NCBI RefSeq assembly: GCF_900091455.1
Contig: NZ_LT607412.1
Coordinates: 2,170,001 to 2,234,000 of the forward strand
DNA from: Micromonospora coriariae
Lineage (GTDB): Bacteria; Actinomycetota; Actinomycetes; Mycobacteriales; Micromonosporaceae
DNA length: 64,000 nucleotides
Reading direction: 5' to 3'
In this document: positions 54,077-62,091 of the stretch, in pieces
Position numbering within the stretch: position 1 is the first letter of the stretch
Layout of the letters: each line of letters opens with the position of its first letter
Made by a program: the position numbers and the translations under genes
The notes under the pieces: generated by a model
The model's database searches: none
What the model was told of the DNA's origin: nothing
The model's input: only the letters and a program-made list of their open reading frames with translations

Positions 54077-54733
54077 GTGGTGGATGCGGTGGTCTTCGAC
54101 CTGGACGGCGTGATCGTGGATTCCGAACCGGTGTGGGAGGAGGTCCGGCGGGCGTACGTGGCGACGCACGGCGGAGCCTGGCAGCCGGACACCCAGCGCC
54201 GGCTGATGGGCATGAGCACCAGCGAGTGGGCCCACTATCTCAGCGGTGAGCTGGGCGTGGCGCGCACCGCCGGGCAGGTCGCCGACGAGGTGGTCGAGGA
54301 GATGACCCGGCGCTACCGGGAGCACGTACCGCTGATCGACAGCGCCGACCAGGTGGTGCGCCTGCTGGCCGCGCGGTGGCAGCTGGGTTTGGCCAGTTCC
54401 TCGCCGACCCGGCTGATCGCGGCGGCGTTGGCCGCCACGGGCCTGACCGACGCGTTCGCCACCACCCTGTCCACCGAGGAGACCGAGCGGGGCAAGCCGG
54501 CCCCGGACGTGTACCTGAGTGTCGCGGGGCGGCTGGGCGTCGACCCCGCCCGCTGCGTGGCGGTGGAGGATTCCTCCAACGGAGTGCGTTCGGCCGCGGC
54601 GGCGGGGATGCGGGTGGTGGCGGTGCCGCATGGTTCGTATCCGCTGGACCCGGACGCCGCCCGGCTGGCCGCGGCGACGTTGGGCGCGATCGGCGAGCTG
54701 ACCCCGGAACTGGTGGACAAGCTGGCCGGCTGA
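54077..54733 (+). CDS. HAD family phosphatase (beta-phosphoglucomutase-like)
   Basis: A 218-residue HAD protein. Motif I is FDLDGVIVDSEP, motif II LASSSP, motif III KPAPDVYL and motif IV VEDSSNGVRSA. Length and motifs fit sugar- or glycerol-phosphate phosphatases and mutases; it is distinct from the mutase at 4251-5045. The start is GTG-GTG, with the first at 54077. It is probably cotranscribed with the SCO6745 gene (33-bp gap). Substrate unknown. Confidence 0.88.
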   Translation: MVDAVVFDLDGVIVDSEPVWEEVRRAYVATHGGAWQPDTQRRLMGMSTSEWAHYLSGELGVARTAGQVADEVVEEMTRRYREHVPLIDSADQVVRLLAARWQLGLASSSPTRLIAAALAATGLTDAFATTLSTEETERGKPAPDVYLSVAGRLGVDPARCVAVEDSSNGVRSAAAAGMRVVAVPHGSYPLDPDAARLAAATLGAIGELTPELVDKLAG

Positions 54734-54892
54734 TGTACGACGCGTCACCCGCTGTCCGGTCCCTCCCGCCTCGCGTGCGGTTATACGGTTTCCACGGACC
54801 GGTGGGGCCGGCATGACGGGGACTGAGCGGGGTACCGCAGCCGGCGGTGCTCGACCCGGGTGCCACCCGCCGGACGGGTGAGGAGACCACTG

Positions 54893-55903
54893 ATGAAAGC
54901 CATCGTTTACGAGCGCACCGGCGATCCTTCGGTGCTGCAGTTGGTCGACCGGCCGGTGCCGGAGCCGGGGGCGGGCGAGGTCCTGGTCCGGATGGCGGTC
55001 TCCGGGGTGAACCCGACGGACTGGAAGGCCCGCAGGTCTTTCCCCTTGCCGGCCGGCTGGCAGATCCCCGGACAGGACGGGGCGGGCGTGGTGGAGGCCG
55101 TCGGCGCCGGGGTGGACCCGGACCGGATCGGCGAGCGGGTCTGGATCTGGGAGTCGGCCTGGCAGCGGCCGTGGGGCACCGCGGCGGAGTACACGCTGGT
55201 GCCCGTCCGGCAGGCGGTCCGTCTCGGCGACGCCTCGTTCGACCTGGGCGCGAGCCTGGGGATTCCGTTCCTCACCGCGCACCGTTGCCTGACCGCCGGT
55301 GAGTTCATGCCGGACACCTTGCGGGCCGGCGCGCTGGCCGACCACACCGTGCTGGTGCAGGGCGGGGCCGGCGCGGTCGGCAACGCGGCTGTTCAGCTCG
55401 CCCGCTGGGCCGACGCCACGGTGATCACCACGGTCAGCAGCGCGGAGAAGGCGCAGCTCGCGGCGTCGGCCGGCGCCTCCTTCGTGATCAACTATCGCGA
55501 GCAGGACGTGGTCGAGGAGGTCCGCAAGATCGCTCCCGACGGGGTGCACACGATCGTCGAGGTGTCCCCGTCCCGTAACGCCGCGACTGACGTGCAGGTG
55601 CTCCGGAACGCTGGCGCAGTGTGCGTCTACGCCGACGACGAGCCCGAGGTGAGCATCCCGGTCCGGCCGTCGATGATGCGAAACGCCCGGTGGCAGTTCG
55701 TGCTGGTCTACACGGAGCCGACGGTGGCCAAGGCCCATGCCGTGCGGGACGTGGCCGCGGCGGCCGAGCAGGGTGGCATCCGGGTCGGCGTGGACGCCGG
55801 GCTGCCCCTGCACAACTATCCGCTGGCCGAGACGGCCGCGGCGCACCAGGCGGTGGAGAACGCGACGGTGGGCAAGGTGCTGATCAGCACGAGTGACGCC
55901 TGA
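54893..55903 (+). CDS. NADPH:quinone reductase, zinc-free MDR family
   Basis: A 336-residue medium-chain dehydrogenase. It starts MKAIVYERTGDPSVLQLVD and has the quinone-reductase-like GVNPTDWKARR without the zinc ligands of alcohol dehydrogenases. The NADPH-binding motif is VLVQGGAGAVGNAAVQLARW, followed by AQLAASAGASFVINYREQD. It likely reduces quinones or enals. ATG at 54893 with GAGGAG upstream. Single gene, closed by a long hairpin shared with the convergent ligase gene. Confidence 0.9.
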   Translation: MKAIVYERTGDPSVLQLVDRPVPEPGAGEVLVRMAVSGVNPTDWKARRSFPLPAGWQIPGQDGAGVVEAVGAGVDPDRIGERVWIWESAWQRPWGTAAEYTLVPVRQAVRLGDASFDLGASLGIPFLTAHRCLTAGEFMPDTLRAGALADHTVLVQGGAGAVGNAAVQLARWADATVITTVSSAEKAQLAASAGASFVINYREQDVVEEVRKIAPDGVHTIVEVSPSRNAATDVQVLRNAGAVCVYADDEPEVSIPVRPSMMRNARWQFVLVYTEPTVAKAHAVRDVAAAAEQGGIRVGVDAGLPLHNYPLAETAAAHQAVENATVGKVLISTSDA

Positions 55904-55993
55904 TCAGGTCGCGGACCACCCGATTTCCCCGTCATCAGGACACAGGCGAAGAAGTTTCGCAACAATGACGGTGCGGGTCGCCCCGCGTGAAAC

Positions 55994-56030
55994 GGGCGGC
56001 CCCGGCGCGGTGCGAACGCCGGGGCCGCCC
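55994..56030. terminator. strong bidirectional terminator
   Basis: A perfect 14-bp stem (55994-56007 with 56017-56030) with a 9-base loop, between the convergent quinone reductase and acyl-CoA ligase genes. Confidence 0.8.
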
Positions 56031-56090
56031 CTGGGGAGGAATGTTTCAGGAGCACCCCTGTCCCAACAGGCGACGGTGCCCGGTAAAACG

Positions 56091-57740
56091 TTACGGGGCT
56101 GTCAGCTCCCGGACAGTCAGCTCGCCCCCGGCGTACCGCGAACGGACGACCTTCTTGTCGAACTTGCCGACGCTGGTCTTCGGCACGGTGTCGATGAACG
56201 CCCACCGCTCGGGCAGTTGCCAGCGGGCCACCGAGCCGGCCAGGAAGTCACGCAGCTCCTCGGCGGTCACCGAGGCGCCCTCCCGGACCACCACTGTCGC
56301 CAGCGGCCGCTCGTCCCACCGCTCGTCCGGCACACCCACCACGCACGCCTCCAGCACCGCCGGGTGGGCCATCAGCGCGTTCTCCAGCTCCACCGACGAG
56401 ATCCACTCACCGCCGGACTTGATGACGTCCTTGGCACGGTCGGTCAGCGTGATGTATCCGTCCGGCGAGAGGGTGCCCACGTCGCCGGTACGCAGCCAAC
56501 CGTCCCGGAACTTCTCCTCGTCGGGGGCGTCGTCGCCGACGTACCGGGCGGTCACCCACGGCCCACGGACCTCCAGCTCGCCCACGGCCTTGCCATCGGC
56601 GGGCAGCGGCTCGCCCAGCGGGCCGACGATCCGCGCCTGCACGCCCGCCGGCACACGGCCCTGGGTGTAGCGGTAGCGCCACGCCCGCTCGCCGGTCACG
56701 CCGGCCGGCGGACGGGAGACCGAACCCAGCGGGGACATCTCGGTCATGCCCCAGGCGTGGATGACGTCGATCCCGTGCCGCTCGTCGAACGCGTGCATCA
56801 GCGCCGGAGGGCAGGCCGAGCCTCCGACGATCACCTCCTTGAGCGAGGAGGTGTCCACGTCGTGGCTGTCCAGGTAGGCCAGCAGGTCTGTCCAGATGGT
56901 CGGCACCGCGCCGGCCAGGGTGGGCCGCTCGGCGGCGATCATCTCGGCGATCGGTGCGGCCTGGAGGAAACGGTCCGGCATGATCAGCGACGCGCCGGAG
57001 AGGAACGCCGCGTACGGCAGACCCCACGACATGGCGTGGAACATCGGGACGATGGCCAACTCCCGGTCGGTCGGCCCGAGACCGAAGCCCTCCGGCATGC
57101 ACACCTGCAGCGAGTGCAGGTAGATCGAGCGGTGCGAGTAGGCCACGCCCTTCGGGTTGCCGGTGGTGCCGGAGGTGTAGCAGAGCGCCGCGGCGTCGCG
57201 CTCGTCCACCCCGGGCCAGTCGAACACCTCGGGCCGGTCGGCGAGCAGCGCGTCCCAGTGGTGCACGGTGATCCGGTCGCCGGCCGCCGCCACCAGCGGT
57301 GCCGGGTCGCCGCCGCCGACCACCACCACGTGCCGCACGGTGGCCAGCTCGCCGATGACCCGGGCCAGCAGCGGGATGAGCGTGCTGTCGACCAGCACCA
57401 CCCGGTCCTCGGCGTGGTTGGCGATGTAGGCGACCTGGTCGGGAAAGAGCCGGATGTTGAGGGTGTGCAGCACCGCACCCATGCTCGGCACCGCGAAGTA
57501 GGCGACCAGGTGCTCGTTGTTGTTCCACATGAAGGTGGCGACCCGCTCGTCGCCGGTCACCCCGCACTCGTCGCGCAGCGCGTGTGCCAGCCGGGCGGCC
57601 GCACGGCCCACCTCGGCGTACGTCATCCGGCGGGGTTCGGCGCCGGTCCAGGTGACCACCTCGGCCGTGCCGTGCACTGTGGCGCCATGGTCGAGGATCC
57701 GGGAGATCTGCAGGGGGGCGTCCATCATCGTGCTACGCAT
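56091..57740 (-). CDS. long-chain fatty-acid-CoA ligase (FadD type)
   Basis: A 549-residue AMP-forming ligase that activates a fatty acid to acyl-CoA through an acyl-adenylate. The P-loop is CYTSGTTGNPKGV, with HAWGMTEMSPLG, GWLRTGDVGTLSPDGY and KSGGEWISSVELENAL, then the catalytic Lys block near the end (TSVGKFDKKVV). The ATG at 57740 is chosen by length, but two ATGs 12-15 bp inside are also possible and none has a strong ribosome binding site. Divergent from the Nudix gene. Confidence 0.92.
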   Translation of the reverse strand: MRSTMMDAPLQISRILDHGATVHGTAEVVTWTGAEPRRMTYAEVGRAAARLAHALRDECGVTGDERVATFMWNNNEHLVAYFAVPSMGAVLHTLNIRLFPDQVAYIANHAEDRVVLVDSTLIPLLARVIGELATVRHVVVVGGGDPAPLVAAAGDRITVHHWDALLADRPEVFDWPGVDERDAAALCYTSGTTGNPKGVAYSHRSIYLHSLQVCMPEGFGLGPTDRELAIVPMFHAMSWGLPYAAFLSGASLIMPDRFLQAAPIAEMIAAERPTLAGAVPTIWTDLLAYLDSHDVDTSSLKEVIVGGSACPPALMHAFDERHGIDVIHAWGMTEMSPLGSVSRPPAGVTGERAWRYRYTQGRVPAGVQARIVGPLGEPLPADGKAVGELEVRGPWVTARYVGDDAPDEEKFRDGWLRTGDVGTLSPDGYITLTDRAKDVIKSGGEWISSVELENALMAHPAVLEACVVGVPDERWDERPLATVVVREGASVTAEELRDFLAGSVARWQLPERWAFIDTVPKTSVGKFDKKVVRSRYAGGELTVRELTAP

Positions 57741-57796
57741 GGGTAACAAGCTAGTGTCGCCGGTCACAGCTTGGGAACCCCCGTAAATTGTCGCAG

Positions 57797-58288
57797 GTGA
57801 GCATCTCCTGGGCCGACTCGTACGTAGGGCAGTTGCGCGCGCTCGCCGGGGACCGGACGCTGATGTTCGTCGGCGCCCGCGCCGTCGTCCGTGACAACGC
57901 CGGACGCATCCTGCTGATCCAGCGCTCGGACAACGGTCAGTGGGCCATGCCGGCCGGGGCGATGGAGTTGGGCGAGTCGATCGCGGACTGCGCGGTGCGG
58001 GAGGTCCGCGAGGAGACCGGACTACGGGCCCTGCGGGTCTGTGCGTTCGCCCTCTACACCGGCCCGGACCGGACCAGCACCAACATGTACGGCCACACCT
58101 ACCAGGTCTTCACCACGGCGTTCCGGGTCGAGGAGTGGGACGGGCAGTTGTCGCGGGTCACCGACGAGACCACCGACGCCGGCTTCTTTCCCCGGGACCG
58201 GTTCCCCGCCCCGCTCTCCACCTCGGTCGCCGAGACCCTGGCCGACCTGGACGTCTTCGAGCAGACCAATCGACTGATCCTCAAGTAG
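57797..58288 (+). CDS. NUDIX hydrolase
   Basis: A 163-residue Nudix protein hydrolysing a nucleoside diphosphate linked to another group. The Nudix box runs from GAMELGES through AVREVREETGL, with all the GX5EX7REUXEEXGU residues present. The N-terminal 30 residues are extra. Substrate unknown; mutT-like sanitising or coenzyme turnover are both possible. GTG at 57797 lacks a good ribosome binding site; a TTG three codons earlier is an alternative. Convergent with the aldo/keto reductase. Confidence 0.9.
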   Translation: MSISWADSYVGQLRALAGDRTLMFVGARAVVRDNAGRILLIQRSDNGQWAMPAGAMELGESIADCAVREVREETGLRALRVCAFALYTGPDRTSTNMYGHTYQVFTTAFRVEEWDGQLSRVTDETTDAGFFPRDRFPAPLSTSVAETLADLDVFEQTNRLILK

Positions 58289-58293
58289 GTGGG

Positions 58294-58311
58294 CCCGCCC
58301 GGCCCGGCGGG
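58294..58311. terminator. short GC hairpin between convergent genes
   Basis: A 6-bp stem (cccgcc 58294-58299 with ggcggg 58306-58311) with a 6-base loop, just after the Nudix stop. Weak on its own. Confidence 0.35.
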
Positions 58312-58336
58312 GTGAATGCCGGACCGGGCGAACGCC

Positions 58337-59368
58337 TCACTGCGGCAAGCGGGTCCCCGCGAACGCGTCCTGGATCCAGTTCGGGTACGCGACAGGCATC
58401 TTGGAGACCTCGTCCAGCTCGCTGAGATCCTGGGCGGTCAGCGTGAGGTCGGTGGCGGCGATGTTGTCCACCAGCTGTTCCTGCTTGCGGGCGCCGACGA
58501 TCACGCTGGTCACGGCCGGCCGGGAGAGCAGCCAGGCGACCGCCACCCGGGCGGGGCTGACCCCGTGCCGCTCAGCGACGCCCTTGAGAACGTCGATCAC
58601 CGAGAAGCCGTGCTCCGGGTCGAACGGGGTGAAGCTGGTGTAGCCGGGCTGGGCGCTGCGCGAGCCGCTGTCGGAGACCACGCTGTCCCGGCCGACCTTG
58701 CCGGAGAGGAAGCCACCGGCCAGCGGGCTCCAGACGGTGAGTCCGACGCCCTCGTCGAGCGCCATCGGCACCACGTCGCGCTCCACGTCCCGGCCGAGCA
58801 GGGAGTAGTACGACTGCACCGAGACGAACCCGGACAGCTTCTCCCGGGCAGAGATTCCCAGCGCCTTGGAGATCTGCCAGGCGGCCAGGTTCGCGCAACC
58901 GACGTAACGCACCTTGCCCTGCCGGACCGCGTCGTCCAGCGCGCGCAGTGTCTCCTCCATCGGGGTGACGTGGTCGAAGTTGTGGATCTGGTAAAGATCG
59001 ATGTGATCGGTGCCGAGCCGCCGCAGGCTGTCCTCCAACGCCTGCATGACGTGCAACCGCGAGGTGCCGACGTCGTTCGGGCCGGGACCCGTCCGGGCGT
59101 GCACCTTGGTCGCGAGCACCACGTCGCGACGCCGCTTGCCGAGCGCCTGGCCGAGCAACTCCTCGCTCTCGCCGTCGCTGTACATGTCGGCGGTGTCGAC
59201 GAAGTTGACGCCCGCGTCCAGCGCGGTGTCCACCAGCCGCTGGGCGTCGGGCAGCGCCAGCGCCCCCAGACTGCTCCAGATCGGGTGCCCACTGCCGCCG
59301 AAGGTCATCGTGCCGAGCGAGATCTCCGAGACGTACACCCCGGTGTTGCCCAGCAATCGGTACTTCAC
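58337..59368 (-). CDS. aldo/keto reductase
   Basis: A 343-residue NADPH-dependent reductase. The start MKYRLLGNTGVYVSEISLGT and the catalytic set Asp/Tyr in NFVDTADMYSDG, Lys in ATKVHART, and His in QIHNFDH are the family hallmarks; IVGARKQEQLVDN is the late cofactor block. It is of the YajO/PdxI-like type, acting on aldehydes; the substrate is unknown. The GTG has GAGGAG upstream. A divergent TetR gene and a clear operator in the spacer suggest induction by an aldehyde or related signal. Confidence 0.92.
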   Translation of the reverse strand: MKYRLLGNTGVYVSEISLGTMTFGGSGHPIWSSLGALALPDAQRLVDTALDAGVNFVDTADMYSDGESEELLGQALGKRRRDVVLATKVHARTGPGPNDVGTSRLHVMQALEDSLRRLGTDHIDLYQIHNFDHVTPMEETLRALDDAVRQGKVRYVGCANLAAWQISKALGISAREKLSGFVSVQSYYSLLGRDVERDVVPMALDEGVGLTVWSPLAGGFLSGKVGRDSVVSDSGSRSAQPGYTSFTPFDPEHGFSVIDVLKGVAERHGVSPARVAVAWLLSRPAVTSVIVGARKQEQLVDNIAATDLTLTAQDLSELDEVSKMPVAYPNWIQDAFAGTRLPQ

Positions 59369-59416
59369 GTATTGCTCCTCGCTGGTAGGGGGCCGACGCC
59401 GGCTCCCTGGTCACTA

Positions 59417-59437
59417 TGTCGGACATTATGTCCGGCA
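59417..59437. promoter_or_regulatory. candidate TetR operator
   Basis: A 21-bp near-perfect palindrome: tgtcggacat, one central base, then atgtccggca, with 9 of 10 arm positions pairing. It lies midway in the 117-bp spacer between the divergent aldo/keto reductase and tetR genes, where a dimeric repressor would control both. Confidence 0.75.
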
Positions 59438-59485
59438 AAAAGCGTACGTCGCCGATCCCGCAGCCGGCCACCTAGGATTTCGACC

Positions 59486-60118
59486 ATGCCCTCGATCACC
59501 CGACGCCGCCCGCGCAACCCTGACGGGCGGGCCGCCGTCGAAGCGCGGGTGCTGGCCGCCACCGAGCGGCTGCTCCAGGAGGGGGCCCGCTTCACCGACC
59601 TCGGTGTCCAGCGCATCGCCGCCGAGGCGGGGGTGGCCCGGTCGACCTTCTACATCCACTTCCGGGACAAGAGCGAGCTGCTCATGCGCCTGGCCGGCAG
59701 CATGCGTGAGACCTCCTTCGACCGGGTCCACGAGTGGGATCCGGCCGACCCCGGGGACCCGCTCGACAGGCTCACCGAGGTCTTCACCGACGTGATCCGG
59801 ATCTACCGGACGTACGCCCCGGTCCTGGCGGCGATCACCGAGGTCGCCGCGTACGACGAGATGGTGCGGGAGTACTGGGCGGCCGGTTTTGAGCGGTTCA
59901 TGGCGCGTACCGAGGAGGTGCTCCGCGCCGAGCAGCGGGCTGGTCGTACCCCGGCGGGCCTGGACCCGCCGACCGCGAGCCGGCTGATCGTGCTCGGCGG
60001 CGACCGGTTCCTCGCTCACCATGTCGCAATGACCCCGGCCGACCCCGAGGCCGATGGTGCGGCCGCACGGGAGTTGGCGGCGACCTGGTGGTACGGCGCC
60101 TACCGCCGCCCCGCCTGA
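59486..60118 (+). CDS. TetR family transcriptional regulator
   Basis: A 210-residue repressor. The N-terminal HTH is seen in FTDLGVQRIAAEAGVARSTFYIHFRDK (about 37-62, the TetR recognition-helix pattern); the C-terminal helical domain would bind an effector. It is divergent from the aldo/keto reductase gene, and the 21-bp palindrome between them is the natural operator for both. ATG at 59486; the open frame upstream overlaps the opposite gene and is not coding. Followed by a strong terminator. Confidence 0.92.
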   Translation: MPSITRRRPRNPDGRAAVEARVLAATERLLQEGARFTDLGVQRIAAEAGVARSTFYIHFRDKSELLMRLAGSMRETSFDRVHEWDPADPGDPLDRLTEVFTDVIRIYRTYAPVLAAITEVAAYDEMVREYWAAGFERFMARTEEVLRAEQRAGRTPAGLDPPTASRLIVLGGDRFLAHHVAMTPADPEADGAAARELAATWWYGAYRRPA

Positions 60119-60120
60119 CC

Positions 60121-60164
60121 ACCGACCGCCCCGGTCCGGTCCGGTCCGGTCCGGGGCGGTCGGT
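60121..60164. terminator. bidirectional terminator with ggtcc-repeat loop
   Basis: A perfect 12-bp stem (60121-60132 with 60153-60164; arm accgaccgcccc) between convergent tetR and DHA2 genes. The 20-base loop is made of four ggtcc units, a short tandem repeat. Confidence 0.75.
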
Positions 60165-60175
60165 GGACGACGCGG

Positions 60176-61852
60176 TCAGATCATCGTCTGGGACTTGGCC
60201 TCCATGTCGGCGGCCGCCTCCTCCTTCGACTCGCGGGTCAGCGGCTTGCCGCCCGACGCCGGGGCCTCACCGCCGAGCGGGTCGGCGCCGCCCTTGGCGC
60301 CCTGCGGGCCGGCGCCCCGTAGCTGTTCGTTCGGCAGCGCGACGGTGACCAGCACCGCCACGATCGCGATCAGGCCGGCGGTCAGGAAGACCATGTCCAG
60401 CGCGTCGACGAACGCGTTCTGGATGGCCGACCGTACCGGCCCGGGCAGGGCCATGATGGTCGCCGGATCGTTGATCGAGATGTTCGTGCCGCCCCTCGCC
60501 GCCACCTCGGCCTGCTGCTGCGGCGGAAGCTGGGCGATCGCGCCGGGCAGCCGGTCGCCCAGCCCTCCGGCGAGCCGGGACGAGAGCACCGCGCCGAGAA
60601 TCGCCACCCCGAACGAACCGCCCAGTGAACGGAAGAAGGTGGCCGAGGAGGTGCCGGCGCCCAGGTCGCGCACGGACACCGCGTTCTGCACCGCGAGGAC
60701 CAGCGACTGCATGCACAGCCCCAGGCCGACGCCGATCACCACCATGTAGCCGAAGGCGATCCAGAGCGAGGTGCCCACCGACAGTTGGGTGAACAGGAAC
60801 ATGCCGACCAGCAGGGTCACCGACCCGGCCACCGGGAACCACTTGTACCGGCCGATCCGGCTCATCGCCCGCCCGGTGAGGATCGAGGTGACGATGATGC
60901 CCGTCATCATCGGCAGCATCAGCAGACCGCTGCGGGTCGGCGAGGCGCCCTTGACGATCTGCAGGTACAGCGGGATGAAGATGATCGACCCGAACATCAC
61001 CAGACCGAGCACGAAGCCGGCCGCGTTGGCGAGCGCGAAGGTGGCGCTGCGGAACAGCCGCAACGGGAGGATGGGCTCGGCGACCCGGGCCTCCTGGAGC
61101 ACGAAGAGAACGGCGAGCACCGCGCCCGCCACGAAGAGACCGATGATCACCCCGGAGCCCCAGGCGTACTCGTTGCCGCCCCAGCTCAGCGCCAGCAGCA
61201 GAGAGCTGACCCCGGCGACCAGCAGGCCGGCGCCGAGCCAGTCGATCGCGTGGTCCCGACGTTCGAACGGGATGAGCCGCATCACGTGGTAGCAGACCAC
61301 GATGGCGAGGATCGCCAGCGGCACGTTGATGTAGAAGATCCACCGCCAGTCGGTCTCCGCGAAGTAACCACCGACCAGCGGTCCGGCCACCGACGAGATC
61401 CCGAAGACGGCCCCGAAGAGACCCTGGTACCGGCCCCGTTCCCGCGGTGAGACGACGTCCGAGATGATCGTGAACGCCAGCGTCAACAGACCACCCGCGC
61501 CGATGCCCTGGATGCCCCGGGTGACGATCAGCTGGGTCATGTTCTGCGACAGGCCGGCCAGCAACGACCCGACCAGGAACGTGCCGATCGAGAAGAGGAA
61601 GACCGGGCGGCGCCCGTACAGGTCGGCCATCTTGCCGTAGAGCGGCGTCGACGCGGTCGAGGCGAGCAGGTACGCGGTGACGACCCACGAGTAGTGGTTG
61701 ATCCCGCCCAGCTCCCCGACGATGGTCGGCAGGGCCGTACCGACAATGGTCTGGTCCAGGGCGGCCAGCAGCATGCCGGTCATCAGACCGATCATGAGCA
61801 GCCGGATCTGCTGGCGATTCAGCACCGGCGCGGCGGAGGCTTCGGTGGTCAT
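60176..61852 (-). CDS. DHA2 family drug:H+ antiporter
   Basis: A 558-residue 14-helix MFS exporter of the EmrB/QacA class. Markers are LDQTIVGTALPTIVGELGG at helix 1, the loop 2-3 region GKMADLYGRRPVFLFSIGTF, and the motif C region FGAVFGISSVAGPLVGGYF. The hydrophilic tail is rich in Glu and Lys. It would export drugs or other toxic molecules. ATG at 61852 with AAGAAGG upstream. The regulator is not evident; the TetR gene is convergent, not adjacent in direction. Confidence 0.92.
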   Translation of the reverse strand: MTTEASAAPVLNRQQIRLLMIGLMTGMLLAALDQTIVGTALPTIVGELGGINHYSWVVTAYLLASTASTPLYGKMADLYGRRPVFLFSIGTFLVGSLLAGLSQNMTQLIVTRGIQGIGAGGLLTLAFTIISDVVSPRERGRYQGLFGAVFGISSVAGPLVGGYFAETDWRWIFYINVPLAILAIVVCYHVMRLIPFERRDHAIDWLGAGLLVAGVSSLLLALSWGGNEYAWGSGVIIGLFVAGAVLAVLFVLQEARVAEPILPLRLFRSATFALANAAGFVLGLVMFGSIIFIPLYLQIVKGASPTRSGLLMLPMMTGIIVTSILTGRAMSRIGRYKWFPVAGSVTLLVGMFLFTQLSVGTSLWIAFGYMVVIGVGLGLCMQSLVLAVQNAVSVRDLGAGTSSATFFRSLGGSFGVAILGAVLSSRLAGGLGDRLPGAIAQLPPQQQAEVAARGGTNISINDPATIMALPGPVRSAIQNAFVDALDMVFLTAGLIAIVAVLVTVALPNEQLRGAGPQGAKGGADPLGGEAPASGGKPLTRESKEEAAADMEAKSQTMI

Positions 61853-61960
61853 GGGCCCTTCTTTCCCGACCAACGCGGAACATGCGTCGAACCAGGAAAA
61901 CCGTCCCTACCTCCGCCTGGTTCGATCATGGTGCGCGTCCGGCACGTCGCACCGGCACGC

Positions 61961-62016
61961 AGTAAGGAAGGGCACCTTCTTAACGCCTGCGGTAGAGGAA
62001 GGGACCCTTCTTAACA
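61961..62016. repeat. dispersed palindromic element, copy 3
   Basis: A 56-bp element matching 23751-23806 at 47 of 56 positions without gaps. It lies in the 239-bp spacer between the divergent DHA2 exporter and heptose kinase genes, so it cannot be a terminator for either in the usual sense; it may instead be part of the leader or regulatory region. Confidence 0.8.
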
Positions 62017-62091
62017 AAAGGGCGACACGCCGCCGATGCGGTGGATCTTCACGGAGGTTTGACCCCGGAGGCGCTGGGGACCCGGGGAGGC

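Noticed and set aside
60133..60152. ggtcc tandem repeat as a mobile or phase-variable element
   Set aside because: It is the 20-base loop of an ordinary terminator stem and is outside any gene.
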